Position numbers and translations under genes: made by a program. Shown piece after piece: positions 5,659 through 5,889 of a stretch of DNA of 5,889 bases. The first letter of the stretch is position 1; every line of letters begins with the position of its first letter. A model generated the notes under the pieces. That model did not search any database. It had not been told where the DNA came from and saw nothing but the letters and a program-made list of their open reading frames with translations. Origin of the DNA: Puia dinghuensis (GTDB taxonomy: Bacteria > Bacteroidota > Bacteroidia > Chitinophagales > Chitinophagaceae); assembly GCA_026224995.1 (NCBI GenBank), contig JAMFRX010000161.1:1-5889 (forward strand). The letters are read 5' to 3'.

Positions 5659-5680
5659 TCCGGATGCATTCCGGAATTTT
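5659..5680 (+). terminator. Hairpin with short T-run after AraC, weak terminator or operator
   Basis: TCCGGA (5659-5664), loop TGCAT and TCCGGA (5670-5675) form a 6-bp GC-rich stem directly after the AraC stop, followed by ATTTT. The T-run is short for an intrinsic terminator. Since the same bases contain the motif shared with the region upstream of AraC, an operator is an equally good reading. Confidence 0.3.
5662..5673 (-). repeat. Motif copy 2, CGGAATGCATCC, upstream of the monooxygenase
   Basis: Read on the minus strand, this differs by one base from CGGAATGCACCC at 4808-4819. It ends 11 bp before the monooxygenase ATG. The stretch is nearly self-complementary around TGCA, as expected of a dimer site. 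Confidence 0.4.
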
Positions 5681-5684
5681 GGGT

Positions 5685-5889
5685 ATGAATCATTCCATTC
5701 ACGATATCATCATTTCCGGGGCGGGGCCTGTAGGCCTGTTCCTCGCCTGTGAGCTGGCCCTGGCCAACTGCTCAGTCCTGCTACTGGAAAAGGCGGAGGA
5801 TCCGCACTCGCCCTTGAAGCAGCTTCCTTTCGGGATCCGCGGACTCTCCGCGCCTACTATCGAAACGCTTTACCGCCGTGGGTTGCTAA
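5685..5889 (+). CDS. FAD-dependent monooxygenase, aromatic-hydroxylase type (3' partial)
   Basis: An ATG at 5685 opens a frame of 68 codons that reaches the right edge without a stop. Residues 7-36 form the FAD-binding beta-alpha-beta fold: DIIISGAGPVG with the GxGxxG motif at 12-17, then LLLEK with the ribose-binding Glu35. The following GIRGLSAPTIETLYRRGLL is typical of the PheA/TfdB-like (PF01494) branch, in which this segment lies over the FAD. These enzymes use NAD(P)H and O2 to hydroxylate aromatic compounds or modify antibiotics; the substrate cannot be read from the N-terminus. The ATG is preceded by GGGT, with no good Shine-Dalgarno. It lies 26 bp after AraC on the same strand, and is either cotranscribed with AraC or controlled by it. 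Confidence 0.85.
   Translation, partial: MNHSIHDIIISGAGPVGLFLACELALANCSVLLLEKAEDPHSPLKQLPFGIRGLSAPTIETLYRRGLL

Noticed and set aside
5883..5889. Apparent TAA at the right edge ending the monooxygenase
   Set aside because: The TAA at 5887-5889 is out of frame; the frame reads TTG CTA and continues beyond the window.

Overview
This window most likely comes from the chromosome of a moderately GC-rich Bacteroidota bacterium, probably in or near the Chitinophagaceae. That placement is an inference. It rests on promoter boxes of the Bacteroidota TAnnTTTG type, a general lack of strong Shine-Dalgarno sequences, and the protein families present: an AUR1/PAP2-type enzyme, an AraC regulator of the DUF6597 type, a stand-alone receiver, a short two-CBS protein and a GH9 glycanase. 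I see no mobile element, CRISPR array, tRNA or rRNA.

Layout from left to right. (1) The 3' part of a membrane PAP2/AUR1-like enzyme (inositol-phosphorylceramide-synthase-like) runs off the left edge. It converges on, and overlaps by 29 bp, a TetR-family regulator on the minus strand. (2) A 204-bp divergent intergenic region separates TetR from a single-domain CheY-like response regulator on the plus strand. It carries a well-formed promoter for the response regulator, a possible TetR operator and a foldable leader. (3) The response regulator converges on a two-CBS-domain protein; their two TAG stop codons share the palindrome CTAG. (4) Divergent from the CBS gene is a large secreted GH9 glycoside hydrolase with a signal peptide, an Ig-like N-terminal domain, an intact catalytic domain, a Pro/Ala/Gln linker and an unassigned C-terminal domain of about 130 residues. 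(5) After 38 bp comes an AraC-family regulator, then after 26 bp the start of an FAD-dependent aromatic-hydroxylase-type monooxygenase that runs off the right edge.

The genes look like several small transcription units rather than one pathway. The best-supported local circuit is the right end. The short gaps just before the AraC gene and just before the monooxygenase both hold a nearly identical 12-bp motif, CGGAATGCA(C/T)CC, in opposite orientations. This suggests that the AraC protein may control both itself and the monooxygenase. GH9 has its own TATCTTTG promoter box, with a GC-rich inverted repeat where the -33 element would be, which suggests regulated expression.

The window is mostly ordinary accessory or housekeeping genome. 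The points most worth a second look are the shared motif around AraC, the extra C-terminal domain of GH9, and the inverted repeat in front of GH9.
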